Assembly (NCBI RefSeq): GCF_000420725.1
Contig: NZ_ATVM01000007.1
Location: 1 to 64,000, forward strand
Direction: 5' to 3'
Length of the DNA stretch: 64,000 nucleotides
From: Marinococcus halotolerans DSM 16375
Lineage (GTDB): Bacteria; Bacillota; Bacilli; Bacillales; Marinococcaceae
The notes beneath the pieces are model-generated. The model saw nothing but the letters and a program-made list of their open reading frames with translations. It searched no databases and was not told the DNA's origin. Made by a program: the position numbers and the translations under genes. Positions 8,840 through 19,378 of the stretch are shown here, piece after piece (within the stretch, counting starts at the first letter, position 1; every line of letters starts with the position of its first letter).

Positions 8840-9891
8840 GACTCATATACCTCCAGGTTTTTCTTTTTTATATCAAAAGCTACCATTTTTTTGATTAATT
8901 CATCAAATGAAGTTTTTTTTGAGTCCCATTTCAATAAATCTTCTGCTTTAGAAGGGTCTCCCATTAATTGCTCTACTTCAGCTGGTCTAAAATATTTTTC
9001 TTCAACTTTGATAATAGTTTTTCCGGTTTTCAAATCAATTCCTATTTCGTTAACGCCCTCCCCTTCCCATTTTATATTAATTCCTACTTCTAAAAAGGTT
9101 TTTTCTACAAACTCTCTTACTGTATGCATTTCTCCAGTAGCTATTACAAAGTCTTCCGGTGTATCGTGTTGAAGCATCAACCACATACACTCTACATAAT
9201 CTTTTGCGTAACCCCAGTCACGCTTTGCATCTAAATTGCCCAAGTAGAGCTTTTCTTGCTTACCATATGCTATACGAGCGGCTGCCAAGGTAATCTTTCT
9301 AGTAACGAACTCTTCTCCGCGACGCTCGGATTCATGATTGAATAGAATACCGTTTACTGCAAACATATTATACGATTCACGGTAGTTTTTGGTAATCCAA
9401 AAACCATACATTTTTGCTACGCCATAAGGAGAACGTGGATAAAAAGGAGTTGTTTCACTTTGAGGAACTTCCTGCACTTTACCATAAAGCTCAGACGTGG
9501 AAGCTTGGTAAATTCTAGTTTTTTCACTCAACTTTAAAATACGCACTGCTTCTAAAATACGGAGAGTACCAACGCCATCTACATCCGCTGTGTATTCCGG
9601 CATATCAAAAGAAACTTTTACATGAGACTGAGCAGCAAGGTTATAAATTTCATCCGGCTGCGTTTCGCTGATTAAACGAATAACATTCATTGAATCAGTC
9701 ATATCTCCGTAATGGAGATGGAAATTTTCGTTTTTCTTTACTCCTTCAATATGTATTTCGTCCAATCTATCTAGATTATAGGACGAACTCCTGCGAATGA
9801 TGCCGTGGACCTGATAATCTTTTTCCAATAATAATTCGGCTAAATAAGATCCGTCTTGGCCTGTTACTCCAGTGATTAAGGCTATTTTCAT
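8836..9891 (-). CDS. gmd: GDP-mannose 4,6-dehydratase
   Basis: First committed step to GDP-L-fucose: GDP-mannose to GDP-4-keto-6-deoxy-mannose. The NADP loop is [16 protein letters not shown], the active site STSELYGKV, the catalytic pair YGVAKMYG, and [11 protein letters not shown] is a family signature. At 351 residues it is of normal length. It overlaps both the upstream fcl and the downstream glycosyltransferase by 4 bases, so the three are translationally coupled. The gmd-fcl segment is less AT-rich than the rest of the island, hinting at a separate origin. Confidence 0.96.
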   Translation of the reverse strand: MKIALITGVTGQDGSYLAELLLEKDYQVHGIIRRSSSYNLDRLDEIHIEGVKKNENFHLHYGDMTDSMNVIRLISETQPDEIYNLAAQSHVKVSFDMPEYTADVDGVGTLRILEAVRILKLSEKTRIYQASTSELYGKVQEVPQSETTPFYPRSPYGVAKMYGFWITKNYRESYNMFAVNGILFNHESERRGEEFVTRKITLAAARIAYGKQEKLYLGNLDAKRDWGYAKDYVECMWLMLQHDTPEDFVIATGEMHTVREFVEKTFLEVGINIKWEGEGVNEIGIDLKTGKTIIKVEEKYFRPAEVEQLMGDPSKAEDLLKWDSKKTSFDELIKKMVAFDIKKKNLEVYES

Positions 9892-10838
9892 TTTCTTCCT
9901 CCAATAGCTTTTTCATGATTTTCTAAAAACCAGCGATATGTTTTTTCCAAACCTTCTTTTAAATCTGTTTTAGCGCTCCAACCAAGGTCATTAATCTTAG
10001 TAGTATCTACTAGTTTCCTTGGTGTACCGTCCGGCTTAGAAGTGTCAAAGTTTAAGTCTCCTTCGAAACCAACTACTTCTTTCATTAATAACGCTGCTTC
10101 TTTAATCGAAATATCTTTCCCTACCCCAATGTTAATGATTTCACTGTCGTTATAATGTTCCATTAAAAACAGACAGCCATCAGCTAAATCATCGGAATAA
10201 AGAAATTCTCTTAATGGTGTACCGCTTCCCCACACTTCCACACTTCCTTCATTATTTTCTTTAGCTTCATGAAATTTACGCATCAAGGCCGGCAATACAT
10301 GTGATTTTTCTAAATCGAAGTTATCTCCAATACCATACAAATTCGTTGGCATTACTGGAATAAAGTTCGTTCCATATTGCCTATTATAAGATTCACACAT
10401 CTTCACGCCAGCGATTTTTGCTATAGCATAAGGCTCATTTGTAGGTTCTAGTTCACCTGTAAGCAAAGCCTTTTCATTTAAGGGCTGTTCCGCATGTTTT
10501 GGGTAGATACATGTACTTCCTAAAAACATCAGTTTTTTAACATCGTTTTGATAGGCAGCATCGATAACATTTGTTTGAATCAATAAATTATCTCTAATAA
10601 AGTCAGCAGGGTATTCATTATTTGCTACTATGCCTCCTACTTTAGCAGCTGCCAGGAATACATAATCAACTTCTTCTTCAGCAAAAAATTGTTCTACCTC
10701 ATGCTTTTCCCGTAGATCAAGCTCTTTGCTATTTCGGGTTATCACATTCGAATACCCTTCTTCTTCTAGTTTACGATAAATAGCAGAGCCAACTAATCCC
10801 CTATGGCCGGCTACATATATCTTCGAATTTTTTTTCAT
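9888..10838 (-). CDS. fcl: GDP-L-fucose synthase
   Basis: Epimerises and reduces the Gmd product to GDP-L-fucose. All key residues are present: [15 protein letters not shown] (GxxGxxG), LGSTCIYPK (catalytic Ser and Cys) and PYAIAKIAG (YxxxK). The 316-residue length is normal. It is coupled to gmd by a 4-base overlap. This intact enzyme is a useful reference for the degenerate homologue at 24658-25575, which lacks these residues. Confidence 0.96.
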   Translation of the reverse strand: MKKNSKIYVAGHRGLVGSAIYRKLEEEGYSNVITRNSKELDLREKHEVEQFFAEEEVDYVFLAAAKVGGIVANNEYPADFIRDNLLIQTNVIDAAYQNDVKKLMFLGSTCIYPKHAEQPLNEKALLTGELEPTNEPYAIAKIAGVKMCESYNRQYGTNFIPVMPTNLYGIGDNFDLEKSHVLPALMRKFHEAKENNEGSVEVWGSGTPLREFLYSDDLADGCLFLMEHYNDSEIINIGVGKDISIKEAALLMKEVVGFEGDLNFDTSKPDGTPRKLVDTTKINDLGWSAKTDLKEGLEKTYRWFLENHEKAIGGRK

Positions 10839-10853
10839 TTAGCCACCTCTTAA

Positions 10854-11726
10854 TCAATCTATAATTGAAGTTAATTTTTTTAAATACATATCATACTGGT
10901 TTTTAGGATTATTTACACTCAAAGAAAACAAGTCTTGTTTACTTATAAAACCTTCACTGTAGGCTATTTCTTCAATACAAGCTATCATTAAACTTTGTCT
11001 TTTTTCTATGGTTTCAATAAACTGAGAAGCTTCTAATAAGGTTTCATGTGTACCTGTATCTAACCATGCATAACCTCTTCCAAGTAATTCAACATTAAGC
11101 TTTCCTTGCTGTAAATATTCTTGGTTTATATCTGTAATTTCTAACTCGCCTCGATGCGAAGGTATGACATTTTTTGCTATTCTAACAACATCATTATCAT
11201 AAAAGTATAAGCCTGTGACAGCGTAATTCGATTTAGGTACTTTTGGCTTTTCTTCCAAAGATACAGCTTTTAAATTTTTGTCGAAATTTACTACACCAAA
11301 ACTAGTAGGGTTATTTACATAGTAACCAAAAATAGTAGCTCCATACTCAATTCCACTTGCTTTCTTTATTAAGTTAGTCAATCCATGACCATAAAATATA
11401 TTATCACCTAATATTAAGGCAACGCTGCTCTTTCCAATAAATTCTTCGCCTATTATAAAAGCTTCAGCTAAACCCCTAGGTTCTTCTTGTACTTTATATT
11501 TAATATCTAAACCTAGCCAATCTCCATTTCCTAGAAGACTTCTAAATGACTCGATATCTCTTGGCAAACATATAATTAAAATTTCTTTTATGCCAGCTAG
11601 CATCAATACGGATAGTGGATAATATATCATCGGCTTATTATATACAGGTAATAACTGTTTTGAAACTACCTTTGTTATCGGTGCAAGCCTCGTCCCATTA
11701 CCACCGGCTAAAATGATCCCTTTCAA
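10854..11726 (-). CDS. rfbA: Glucose-1-phosphate thymidylyltransferase
   Basis: Makes dTDP-glucose from glucose-1-phosphate and dTTP, the first step of the rhamnose pathway. The signature [22 protein letters not shown] is at the start; [12 protein letters not shown] and the EEKP motif follow. At 290 residues it is of normal length. The start is TTG at 11726, preceded by AGGAGGGA. Its distance from rfbBDC, with manC, gmd and fcl between, shows that two sugar modules are interleaved in the operon. Confidence 0.95.
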   Translation of the reverse strand: MKGIILAGGNGTRLAPITKVVSKQLLPVYNKPMIYYPLSVLMLAGIKEILIICLPRDIESFRSLLGNGDWLGLDIKYKVQEEPRGLAEAFIIGEEFIGKSSVALILGDNIFYGHGLTNLIKKASGIEYGATIFGYYVNNPTSFGVVNFDKNLKAVSLEEKPKVPKSNYAVTGLYFYDNDVVRIAKNVIPSHRGELEITDINQEYLQQGKLNVELLGRGYAWLDTGTHETLLEASQFIETIEKRQSLMIACIEEIAYSEGFISKQDLFSLSVNNPKNQYDMYLKKLTSIID

Positions 11727-11761
11727 TTTTCTCCCTCCTCCTTATATTTAAGTTGCAGTTA

Positions 11762-12598
11762 CTACCATTTTAAGTCTTTCTCCATTTTCAATTCTATCAA
11801 TAACTCACCGGCCTGTTTTTTCATGTCTCTTTTATTTCTTTCTGAGAAATTGTTTTTCCAACTATTTTTTTCTCCTTTTCTAAATGTATGTGACTTTGCA
11901 GGATTAATATTTTCTAAAGCCTTTGTTACGTAATTTGAATCAAAATTTATATTATTCTTTTCACAGTAATAAATTAACATTTTCTCAATAGTATCATGTT
12001 TATTGCTTGATATTAAATCTTCATACCTTAAAGAAAAAGTGTTACTTCTATTAATCCATTCTTTGTACCTTTCAAATCTTGTACCAATGTCAGGATAGTA
12101 AATTCCTTTCTCATCTAGACCATTTATAGCTAAAGAAATTGCTTCATCCATTGATAAATTTTTAAAATATTTATTTAATTTATGCCATTTATTCATTTTT
12201 GATAAATAGTAAGCTTCAGAAATAACTACATCTCTTAAATCTCTATAGATAAAAAAATGAACAATATTCTTTTTTTTAATAATCTCTTCAAAACCACTAT
12301 TAAACATTAAATGCGCAGGAACTACTTCATGATCAGTAATATTTTCTATTTTCTTATTAATTTTCCAGTTGTTTAGTTCTTTAAATGTTAATGATGGTTG
12401 AGAGGCTATGAAGTCATGTTGATAATTTACATTTGGGAATTTTTGGATAACTTGAAGTAATAAATGTGTTCCACTTTTGGGAAAAGAATTTACTATAACT
12501 GAACCTTCACCTTTTTTATTACCAATTATAATATTTTTTTTAAATTTCATAATTACTTTATTTGTTTTTCTAAAAAAAACTGATTTTTTAATTTTCAT
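11762..12598 (-). CDS. Sulfotransferase domain protein 1
   Basis: Predicted PAPS-dependent carbohydrate sulfotransferase. The 5'-phosphosulfate loop is NSFPKSGTHLLLQ and the 3'-phosphate site is FFIYRDLRDVVISEAYYL, the two PAPS-binding signatures of the fold. Before the loop is a short basic N-terminal segment without a clear membrane helix. It is the most divergent of the four sulfotransferases in the window. Its start overlaps the end of the next sulfotransferase by 11 bases. The sugar it modifies is unknown; the operon context points to a rhamnose- and fucose-containing glycan. Confidence 0.85.
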   Translation of the reverse strand: MKIKKSVFFRKTNKVIMKFKKNIIIGNKKGEGSVIVNSFPKSGTHLLLQVIQKFPNVNYQHDFIASQPSLTFKELNNWKINKKIENITDHEVVPAHLMFNSGFEEIIKKKNIVHFFIYRDLRDVVISEAYYLSKMNKWHKLNKYFKNLSMDEAISLAINGLDEKGIYYPDIGTRFERYKEWINRSNTFSLRYEDLISSNKHDTIEKMLIYYCEKNNINFDSNYVTKALENINPAKSHTFRKGEKNSWKNNFSERNKRDMKKQAGELLIELKMEKDLKW

Positions 12599-13511
12599 TT
12601 TTATCTTTTCCTTTAGACCAATTTTTTAACTCTCTATCTAATAATTTTTCTAAGGTTTGATTATATTTATAATAATGCTTTTCTAATTTTGTTTTTGTCT
12701 CTTCGTCTATATTTACAGTTTTGCTTTTTCCTCTTAAAAAAATAATTAATACTTTCTTTAATTTACTTGGCAAAACCTTGGCTATTTTTTGCACGTTCTT
12801 AGTACCAACTAATCTATATATAGGAAAAGCAGATCTAGATAACGATTCATTTTTTTTATTTACATCTATTTTCTCATTTTTATCCACGCCTAAAAATTCA
12901 AATATTTCCCTTAATTCTTTTTCAGGATCTGAAATTAAATCTTCTAATAAAATGATGTGCATTTGATTTTTTTCAAAATAATGCATGTAGTTTAGCAATT
13001 GCTCTGAATAATATCCCATATCTATATAAGTTCTATATAAAATCTTGTTTTGTTTTAAAGCCTCAAAATTATTTTTCCAATTTTCTTTTCCTTTTTCACC
13101 CACAAAAGTATTCTCTTTATTAATTCTATTAAAATTATTTTCTATCGCAGATTTAAAACTTAGATTTTCTCTGCCTTTTTGACGATGCATCCACCATGCT
13201 GAAAAAGCTCTTTGTGTTGGATTTCTTAAAATAATAATGAGTTTCATTTCAGGGTTAAATTGATGTATTTTTTTAGGTACAAATGGAACATATAAATATG
13301 ATGGAGTTGCTTCCCCAACCGCTTTTTCACCATTCCAATTTTTAAAATATTTTTTTATATAGTAATCATAAGATTTTTCATCTGATTCTACCTCAAAAAA
13401 ATGAGTTTCTTTTGGGTTACTCATTAATATATCTGAATGTTGACTTAAATAATGGTGTAATGAAGTTGTACCAGCTTTAGATGCTCCAACAATAATGAAA
13501 TTTGGCTTCAA
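12588..13511 (-). CDS. Sulfotransferase domain protein 2 (heparan-sulfotransferase-like)
   Basis: PAPS-dependent sulfotransferase of 307 residues. FIIVGASKAGTTSLHHYL is the 5'-PSB loop and IIILRNPTQRAFSAWWMH the 3'-PB helix and strand. NPKETHFFE after the loop is characteristic of the heparan-sulfate and glycan sulfotransferase group. The start is TTG at 13511 with GAGGGAGAG upstream. It is the middle gene of three adjacent sulfotransferases. Predicted cytoplasmic, so sulfation probably occurs on the lipid-linked repeat unit before flipping (inference). Confidence 0.9.
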   Translation of the reverse strand: MKPNFIIVGASKAGTTSLHHYLSQHSDILMSNPKETHFFEVESDEKSYDYYIKKYFKNWNGEKAVGEATPSYLYVPFVPKKIHQFNPEMKLIIILRNPTQRAFSAWWMHRQKGRENLSFKSAIENNFNRINKENTFVGEKGKENWKNNFEALKQNKILYRTYIDMGYYSEQLLNYMHYFEKNQMHIILLEDLISDPEKELREIFEFLGVDKNEKIDVNKKNESLSRSAFPIYRLVGTKNVQKIAKVLPSKLKKVLIIFLRGKSKTVNIDEETKTKLEKHYYKYNQTLEKLLDRELKNWSKGKDKNEN

Positions 13512-13526
13512 ATAAACTCTCTCCCT

Positions 13527-14399
13527 CTACAATTCTATATTTGAATAATTATAATCAGTTACTATTTTATTATTACGTATTTCTTTATAATAATTCACTA
13601 ACTCTTCGTCTTTCTTGAATGCAAAAGCCCTATTTTGATCTAAATTTTGACTTATAAAATTTAATTCTTTATCTTCAAAGTCAACTTTTAAAAACTGAGA
13701 AATATTTTTTAAATACATTTTAGGATTTCTTAAATATTCTTCGTAAGAGAAAGAATACACAGAACCTTTATATTTTTTTTCTACTAATTTAGCTTTTGTC
13801 ATATATTTTTCCCACAAATCAATTCCTCCGTCTAAGTTCAAAACTTTGAATGAATTAATATAATCAATATCTTTATTTAAAATGTTTTTCTTTATTCTGT
13901 TTTTAAGACTACTCTCGAAATTTTTTATATTATTAATTTCTCTATTTTGTAGGCTTTTAGCTACATCTATGGGATTCCTATAAATATGAATGATTTTTGC
14001 TTTCGGGAAAATTTCTTTCCATAAGTCAACAGTAAAAGTGTTTTGAGGGTCTTTCCAACCAAATTCACCTAAGTTGGTGAACTTCAGATTTTTATGTAGA
14101 TACCTTAATTTCTTATAAAATTTTATATCAAAACTCATTTTATTTATTATTTCTTTTTTTAATGAAGGGTGCTTTTCTAACTCATAATATCTTTCTACTT
14201 CATCCCATCGTGCATAGCATTGTCTTAGGATCCATTTATTCAATTCTAGAAAAAAAAGTGATTCATTATTTTTTTCTTTTTTTTCACCCATAAATATACC
14301 TGCTTTTTCTAAATGTTTGCTTAACATAGTTGTTCCAGATCGGTGCATACCAATTACTATAACTGGTGATAATTCTTCTAATCTTTTTTGTTGTTTCAT
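13527..14399 (-). CDS. Sulfotransferase domain protein 3
   Basis: Third adjacent sulfotransferase, 290 residues. VIVIGMHRSGTTMLSKHL gives the PAPS 5'-loop and IIHIYRNPIDVAKSL the 3'-phosphate motif. It belongs to a different branch from its neighbours, the Sulfotransfer_3-like MHRSGTT type. The ATG at 14399 follows AAAGGGG. It lies directly after the flippase gene, with 11 bases between. Three different sulfotransferases suggest three sulfation positions, though some could act on other substrates. Confidence 0.85.
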   Translation of the reverse strand: MKQQKRLEELSPVIVIGMHRSGTTMLSKHLEKAGIFMGEKKEKNNESLFFLELNKWILRQCYARWDEVERYYELEKHPSLKKEIINKMSFDIKFYKKLRYLHKNLKFTNLGEFGWKDPQNTFTVDLWKEIFPKAKIIHIYRNPIDVAKSLQNREINNIKNFESSLKNRIKKNILNKDIDYINSFKVLNLDGGIDLWEKYMTKAKLVEKKYKGSVYSFSYEEYLRNPKMYLKNISQFLKVDFEDKELNFISQNLDQNRAFAFKKDEELVNYYKEIRNNKIVTDYNYSNIEL

Positions 14400-14410
14400 G
14401 AAATACCCCT

Positions 14411-15880
14411 TTAAAATATTTTTTTGATTTTATTTTTTAGTACATCTAATTCATTATTGTCTAAAGCAGTAAAATATATTAACGCAGAATAAACGAAATA
14501 AATCAATAAAAATTTGAGAAGCATACTAAGTGAATTCGGTTCTATAATTACATTCACAAAAATTAAATTCACAACTCCAACTGTAATCAATATAGAAATA
14601 AATACACCAAAATAGCTTCTTGTAAAAGGATGCATTTCACTAATTTTCCATAGAGAAATTACTAACATAATATTCAAAATTGTAACACTTAAAGTTATAG
14701 ACAGAGCAGCTCCAAAGAGCCCAAAATAAGGTATAGTTGAAATAGCAATAATCAATGTTAACAATACTTGGATAGAGGTATTTATTAACATTTTTTTTTG
14801 TTCCCCCATTATTAGAAGTAAATTCCCACAAGAACCGGTAGATATTTTAATCAATTGACCTATTACTAAAATTTGAAGCACATAACCATATTGGCTGAAT
14901 TCTTCACCAAACAATAATAGTAATTCTCCAGGAGCTATTAACATTGGTAAACAAATAAAACCTCCTAATATCAATGTCCACTTTGTGCTTATTTTATACA
15001 TTTTCTCTAATTCATTATTTCTTTCATTAGCATAGTAATTAGACATTATAGGAAAAAAAACCATACTCATTGACATAATAACCATATTAATAAGGCTTGA
15101 AGTTTGTTGGGGAGCTCTAAAAAAACCTACCTCCTCGCCTGAAACTAAAATACCTAATAGTAATACTATTGCCACGGGCCCAAATTGGTTCAATAATCTA
15201 ATTGAAGTAAATGATGGGGCTAGTTTAATTATCTCGGAATCAAATTTAAAATTCACTGTTTTTTTGATTAATGTTTTTCTATTAAATAAAATTGAAAACA
15301 AGGCACCTATAGCATAACTAAGGAAAAAACCAAAAAATATATAACCGATATTATTTAAATTTAAATAATTAAAAATTAATAGTATAATAAAAAAAGCAAT
15401 TGGCCTGATTATTTTTTCAGGTATTACTGATCTTATGTAAGCAAATTCACTTCTATTAAATGTTTTAAAATACAATATGATAGTCTGCGCTGGTATTATG
15501 AGAGTTAAAGGTAAAATATACATATAAACATTATCAAATTGTGTATAATTTTCCACAAAAGGAAATATCGATACTAATACTAATACAGTGAAAATAGAAG
15601 TTATAGTTAAAAAAAACTGAGTAGATTTTAATAAACTATAGTAAGAATCTAAGCCTCTTTTAATTTTTAAAGGAATTAACTTCAAAAGAGTTTGTTCTGT
15701 TCCGCCCATTGCTAATATAAATAAATATAACAAAATACTTTGAAAAAAAGTAAACATACCAAAATCATGCGAAGTAATTGCTCTTGCTATTAAAGCTAAG
15801 TTCAAAAAAGAAAAGAAAGAACTTATCAATAAAGCTGCAAAAGTTATTCCTGTATTTAAAGATATTTTTTCAGTATTCAT
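14411..15880 (-). CDS. wzx: Wzx-type polysaccharide flippase
   Basis: Polytopic membrane protein of the MOP exporter superfamily that moves lipid-linked repeat units across the membrane. It is about 490 residues with roughly 12 to 14 hydrophobic segments, for example TFAALLISSFFSFLNLALIA at the start and GVFISILITVGVVNLIFV near the end. EQTLLKLIPL and GPVAIVLLLGILVSGEEVGFF resemble polysaccharide-biosynthesis flippases. The start overlaps the wzy stop. ATG at 15880 is preferred over GTG at 15889, but both ribosome sites are weak. A second, unrelated-looking flippase is at 47491-48804. Confidence 0.88.
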   Translation of the reverse strand: MNTEKISLNTGITFAALLISSFFSFLNLALIARAITSHDFGMFTFFQSILLYLFILAMGGTEQTLLKLIPLKIKRGLDSYYSLLKSTQFFLTITSIFTVLVLVSIFPFVENYTQFDNVYMYILPLTLIIPAQTIILYFKTFNRSEFAYIRSVIPEKIIRPIAFFIILLIFNYLNLNNIGYIFFGFFLSYAIGALFSILFNRKTLIKKTVNFKFDSEIIKLAPSFTSIRLLNQFGPVAIVLLLGILVSGEEVGFFRAPQQTSSLINMVIMSMSMVFFPIMSNYYANERNNELEKMYKISTKWTLILGGFICLPMLIAPGELLLLFGEEFSQYGYVLQILVIGQLIKISTGSCGNLLLIMGEQKKMLINTSIQVLLTLIIAISTIPYFGLFGAALSITLSVTILNIMLVISLWKISEMHPFTRSYFGVFISILITVGVVNLIFVNVIIEPNSLSMLLKFLLIYFVYSALIYFTALDNNELDVLKNKIKKIF

Positions 15881-17186
15881 TTTTCTCACTTCTGCTTTTT
15901 TCTCGACTTATTTCATCATAACTCACTTTAATATCTCCAGTGTTTTTCTTTATCACAAATTTCACAGAAAACAATTTAAGGAAAATCATTAATAATATAA
16001 TTTTTTGTAATATTAATGGAGAGATTATAAAATTAGACCATCCGCCCATTAGTATGCTTGAAGCTAATAAAGCATATAATAGATTCTTAAACAAATCATC
16101 TTGTTTTTTATAATACAAATATAAAAAAGGGATAATTGTTAATAGTAAAGGGAGCGCTATAAACAAAGATCCAAAATCTACATAGTAATAACCAAATAAA
16201 GTAGCTATTACTTCAGCTTTATATGCCGGATTAGTTAATGAAGCAAAATAATCAGTTTGAGGATAACTTTCTATAATATTATTCAGTTGAAATATTCCTA
16301 AAGTTATTGGTCTCAGAGTGTATAAACCATATGTTAAAAAAGAATCTCCCATGTTAGTTGTATTTCTAACTAATAAATCAAAATTCTCAAAGCTTAATGG
16401 AAAATAACCGTAATAATAAGCTATTAAATTGAATGGGTCATTGGGACCTGTATACATTATACTTTCACTGTAGTCTATATTATATGAATAACCTGCTGTC
16501 GAACGATAGTTGGCAATAAAAACCAAAGAAAATAGTAAAGAAAAAACACCGCCAACCAACATCAATATCTTTTTTAAATTAAATTTAACTAAGTATGTAA
16601 ATAAAACAATAACCAGTAAAGCAGTTAAAATAAAATCTATCCGACTTAATTTAAGTAAAGGCAAACTTATTAATAAAAAACTTAAAAGTAAGTCGAATTT
16701 ATTTTTTTCTTTAAAATAATAAACAACTAAAAATATTCCTATGATTCCACTTGCCGTGCTTGTAAAAAAATCTAATCCAGGCACACTATCTTTGTGTAAG
16801 CTTGCAGTTGCATTCAAAAAAGGTAAAAAACTACCACTTATAATAAAATTTTCTATCAAACCAATTCCTAATACTATTAATGAAATAATACGTATAATTC
16901 CTACATACTTTAGTACATCATAGTTTATTTTCTTTTTGGGGGGAGCTTTTATTAGCAACAAAATAACTGGAAAAATAAACAAAATAACAAAAGCTTGTAT
17001 AAAAATAAATATAGTATCCGTAACCCAGTAATCGTTTTGTAAACTAGAGAATCTAAAAGTAGCAATAATAAGATGGAAGAAAATACCTAAAAAAACTATA
17101 TTAACAGGATTAAAAATATCCTTAGTTCTAAATGTAATAAAACCGCAAATTATAGAGAGAATTAATAAGCATAGTAATTGAGTCAT
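15870..17186 (-). CDS. wzy: Wzy-type oligosaccharide repeat-unit polymerase
   Basis: Polytopic membrane protein of 438 residues with about 10 to 12 hydrophobic segments and a large loop around residues 240-330 (contains DPFNLIAYYYGYFPLSFENF), as in O-antigen and capsule polymerases of the oligosaccharide-repeat-unit-polymerase type. Sequence identity in this family is low, so the call rests on topology and its position next to wzx. AAAGGAGG precedes the ATG by 7 bases. With Wzx, Wzz and the initiating transferase it completes a Wzy-dependent assembly system. Confidence 0.8.
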   Translation of the reverse strand: MTQLLCLLILSIICGFITFRTKDIFNPVNIVFLGIFFHLIIATFRFSSLQNDYWVTDTIFIFIQAFVILFIFPVILLLIKAPPKKKINYDVLKYVGIIRIISLIVLGIGLIENFIISGSFLPFLNATASLHKDSVPGLDFFTSTASGIIGIFLVVYYFKEKNKFDLLLSFLLISLPLLKLSRIDFILTALLVIVLFTYLVKFNLKKILMLVGGVFSLLFSLVFIANYRSTAGYSYNIDYSESIMYTGPNDPFNLIAYYYGYFPLSFENFDLLVRNTTNMGDSFLTYGLYTLRPITLGIFQLNNIIESYPQTDYFASLTNPAYKAEVIATLFGYYYVDFGSLFIALPLLLTIIPFLYLYYKKQDDLFKNLLYALLASSILMGGWSNFIISPLILQKIILLMIFLKLFSVKFVIKKNTGDIKVSYDEISREKSRSEKNEY

Positions 17187-17205
17187 TCCTACCTCCTTTG
17201 GATTT

Positions 17206-18150
17206 TTAATAGTAATATTTAAGAATTGCTTTTGTAGTTCCCTTCTCTAACTTATGAAAAATAATTTCCTTTAAAAAAGCATCAAAAATTCTGATTATTT
17301 TCCAAACATTAACTGTTAAATTTGAATGTGCTGTATACTCATTTAGATAATATAATTCACTTTTAATGTATTCAATATAAGAAAAAGAACCAATTTTTTG
17401 AGTCGACTGACCATGAAGATGAATAACTTCACAATCAAAAGCGATTGCACTAACTAAATTAAATTTTTCTATTCTTTTACTCAAAATATATTCTTCTTGA
17501 TACAAAAAAGTATTTTCGTCAAACCCATTGATTAACCTAAAAGATTTTTCGCTAAAGAACAAAGCACTTCCTGAAATCACATCTACCAAGATTAAATTTA
17601 TGTTATTGGGTTTATCTAAAAAATAATTATAATAAATTTTTCTAAATTCTTTATTAAATAAAGGAGCCTTCCTTAATAAAACTCCAAATAAGGTATTTGT
17701 CAAAAACCTGTCTTTCAACCTCCACTTTCTGCGTGCAGAAATCTTATCATATGTTCTATCTTTTAATTTTATATTTGCTCCAAGAACTCCAAAAGAATTC
17801 TCCAATCTTAGAGCATGTTTTAAAAACTTATTTAATATATGTTTATCTTCAACAATTATGTCGTTATTTATAGCCCAAATATAATCTGCACCGTTATCTA
17901 TAGCTTTTCCTACACCATAATTTAATCCTTTAGCAAATCCAAGATTCTTTTCACTAGTAATTAAATAGATATCTTCAAGCTTTCTTAGAAATTCCAAAGA
18001 ATTATCAGTAGAACCATTATCTAAAACCCAGATTTCTTTGTTTTCATATTTAATTTCTTTAAGATAACTTACACACTTATTAGTTAATTCACCATTGTTC
18101 CAATTTAAAATTACTATTGCTATTTTGGGATGCTTTTTATTTTCTTTCAC
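17206..18150 (-). CDS. GT2-family glycosyltransferase (rhamnosyltransferase-like)
   Basis: GT-A-fold glycosyltransferase, 314 residues. IAIVILNWNNGELTNKCVSYL is the typical start and VLDNGSTDNS the nucleotide-binding block. The metal-binding DXD equivalent is in IWAINNDIIVED. EEYILSKRIEKF resembles the ED(E)D-type acceptor motif. This group often contains dTDP-rhamnosyltransferases, which would suit the rhamnose genes here, but specificity is inference. The start is GTG at 18150 with AAAGGAG upstream. It follows the next gene after a single intervening base. Confidence 0.82.
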   Translation of the reverse strand: MKENKKHPKIAIVILNWNNGELTNKCVSYLKEIKYENKEIWVLDNGSTDNSLEFLRKLEDIYLITSEKNLGFAKGLNYGVGKAIDNGADYIWAINNDIIVEDKHILNKFLKHALRLENSFGVLGANIKLKDRTYDKISARRKWRLKDRFLTNTLFGVLLRKAPLFNKEFRKIYYNYFLDKPNNINLILVDVISGSALFFSEKSFRLINGFDENTFLYQEEYILSKRIEKFNLVSAIAFDCEVIHLHGQSTQKIGSFSYIEYIKSELYYLNEYTAHSNLTVNVWKIIRIFDAFLKEIIFHKLEKGTTKAILKYYY

Positions 18151-18151
18151 T

Positions 18152-19342
18152 TTAATCTCCTTTATTTAAAAGTGTTTTTTTGTATAGATCAATGTGTTTA
18201 CTTACCGAATTATCAATTGAATATTTCATAGCAAAGTTTCTCACTGTCATTGGATCTTTATTGTAGTCTCTCATGAAATTTTCTATTTTTTTTGCGATAT
18301 CTTTTGCATTGGAATTTACATTTATGTAAACCCCAAAATCACCTAACACTTCTTTCATTACAGGTATGTCGTAAGCCAAAACTCTAGTTCCGCAAAGCAT
18401 TGATTCTACTGAAGTTCTTCCAAATGTTTCCGCTGAGCTAAGGTTCACAAATAGATCTACCGAAGCATATATTTCACTCAATTGAACAGGGTCTTTTACA
18501 TAACCATATTCTATCACTTTATAATTATTAATGATTGTTCGTAATTCATTACTTAAACCCTCTCCAACGATATGAATTTCATAATCTTCATTATTAGGGA
18601 TTTCTTGTAAACTTTCTAATAGCGGTTTTATTCCTTTCCTTTCAGCTTTTAATACATTAGCCATTAATAAAATTTTATAATTGCTATTTGTGCTTTTTTT
18701 TGAATTAGTGTTATAGATAGTTGGATCAAATCCATTATTAATTGTATATATATTTGAATTCTTGAGATGTGACTTTTCTAAAGTATCTTTTACCCAATCG
18801 GTTAATGTAACAAATGTAATATTGTTTAATTCTCCTATAGACATTTCTTTTTTTCTAAACATGAAATTTGTGAAATCAAAAAAACTACTTTTAGGATACC
18901 TTTCTAAATGAGGACAATTTCCACAACCAATTTTCCACCTTTCGCAATCCAGGAAAAAAGCACATCCACCAGTAATAATCCAAAAATCTCTAACACTCCA
19001 AATCACTGGTTTGTCTTTAAATAAGTTTAAGTAGTCCATCTTCATAAAATAACCATGGAAATTATGAATATGTATTAAATCATACTGCGCAATTATTTTT
19101 TTTAATTTGTTTTTCTTACTGAAAGGATACCAAACTGAATCTAGACCCGTAAATCTAGTGATTAAAACATTAATGTTTTTCATAAATCTCTTGTATAGAA
19201 AAAACTTTTCTCCGGAATCTTCTTGGAATCCAATTAAAATATCAGAAGTTACACCAAATTCATTTAACTTTTCGCTTAACTGTTTCACACTTTTAGCCGC
19301 TCCACCGCTATCGAGACTGGTATTGATATGAAGAACCTTCAT
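18152..19342 (-). CDS. GT4-family glycosyltransferase
   Basis: GT-B retaining glycosyltransferase, 396 residues. The N-terminus HINTSLDSGGAAKSVKQLSE and the C-terminal donor-binding segment SSAETFGRTSVESMLCGT (E-x7-E type) are family hallmarks. An internal cysteine-rich insert (about residues 127-147, GGCAFFLDCERWKIGCGNC) is seen in WcaC/WcaL-like enzymes of colanic-acid-type clusters. Donor sugar is unknown. It is the second gene of the operon. Confidence 0.85.
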   Translation of the reverse strand: MKVLHINTSLDSGGAAKSVKQLSEKLNEFGVTSDILIGFQEDSGEKFFLYKRFMKNINVLITRFTGLDSVWYPFSKKNKLKKIIAQYDLIHIHNFHGYFMKMDYLNLFKDKPVIWSVRDFWIITGGCAFFLDCERWKIGCGNCPHLERYPKSSFFDFTNFMFRKKEMSIGELNNITFVTLTDWVKDTLEKSHLKNSNIYTINNGFDPTIYNTNSKKSTNSNYKILLMANVLKAERKGIKPLLESLQEIPNNEDYEIHIVGEGLSNELRTIINNYKVIEYGYVKDPVQLSEIYASVDLFVNLSSAETFGRTSVESMLCGTRVLAYDIPVMKEVLGDFGVYINVNSNAKDIAKKIENFMRDYNKDPMTVRNFAMKYSIDNSVSKHIDLYKKTLLNKGD

Positions 19343-19378
19343 ATATTTCTACCCCTATCTATATTAAAATGATTTGAA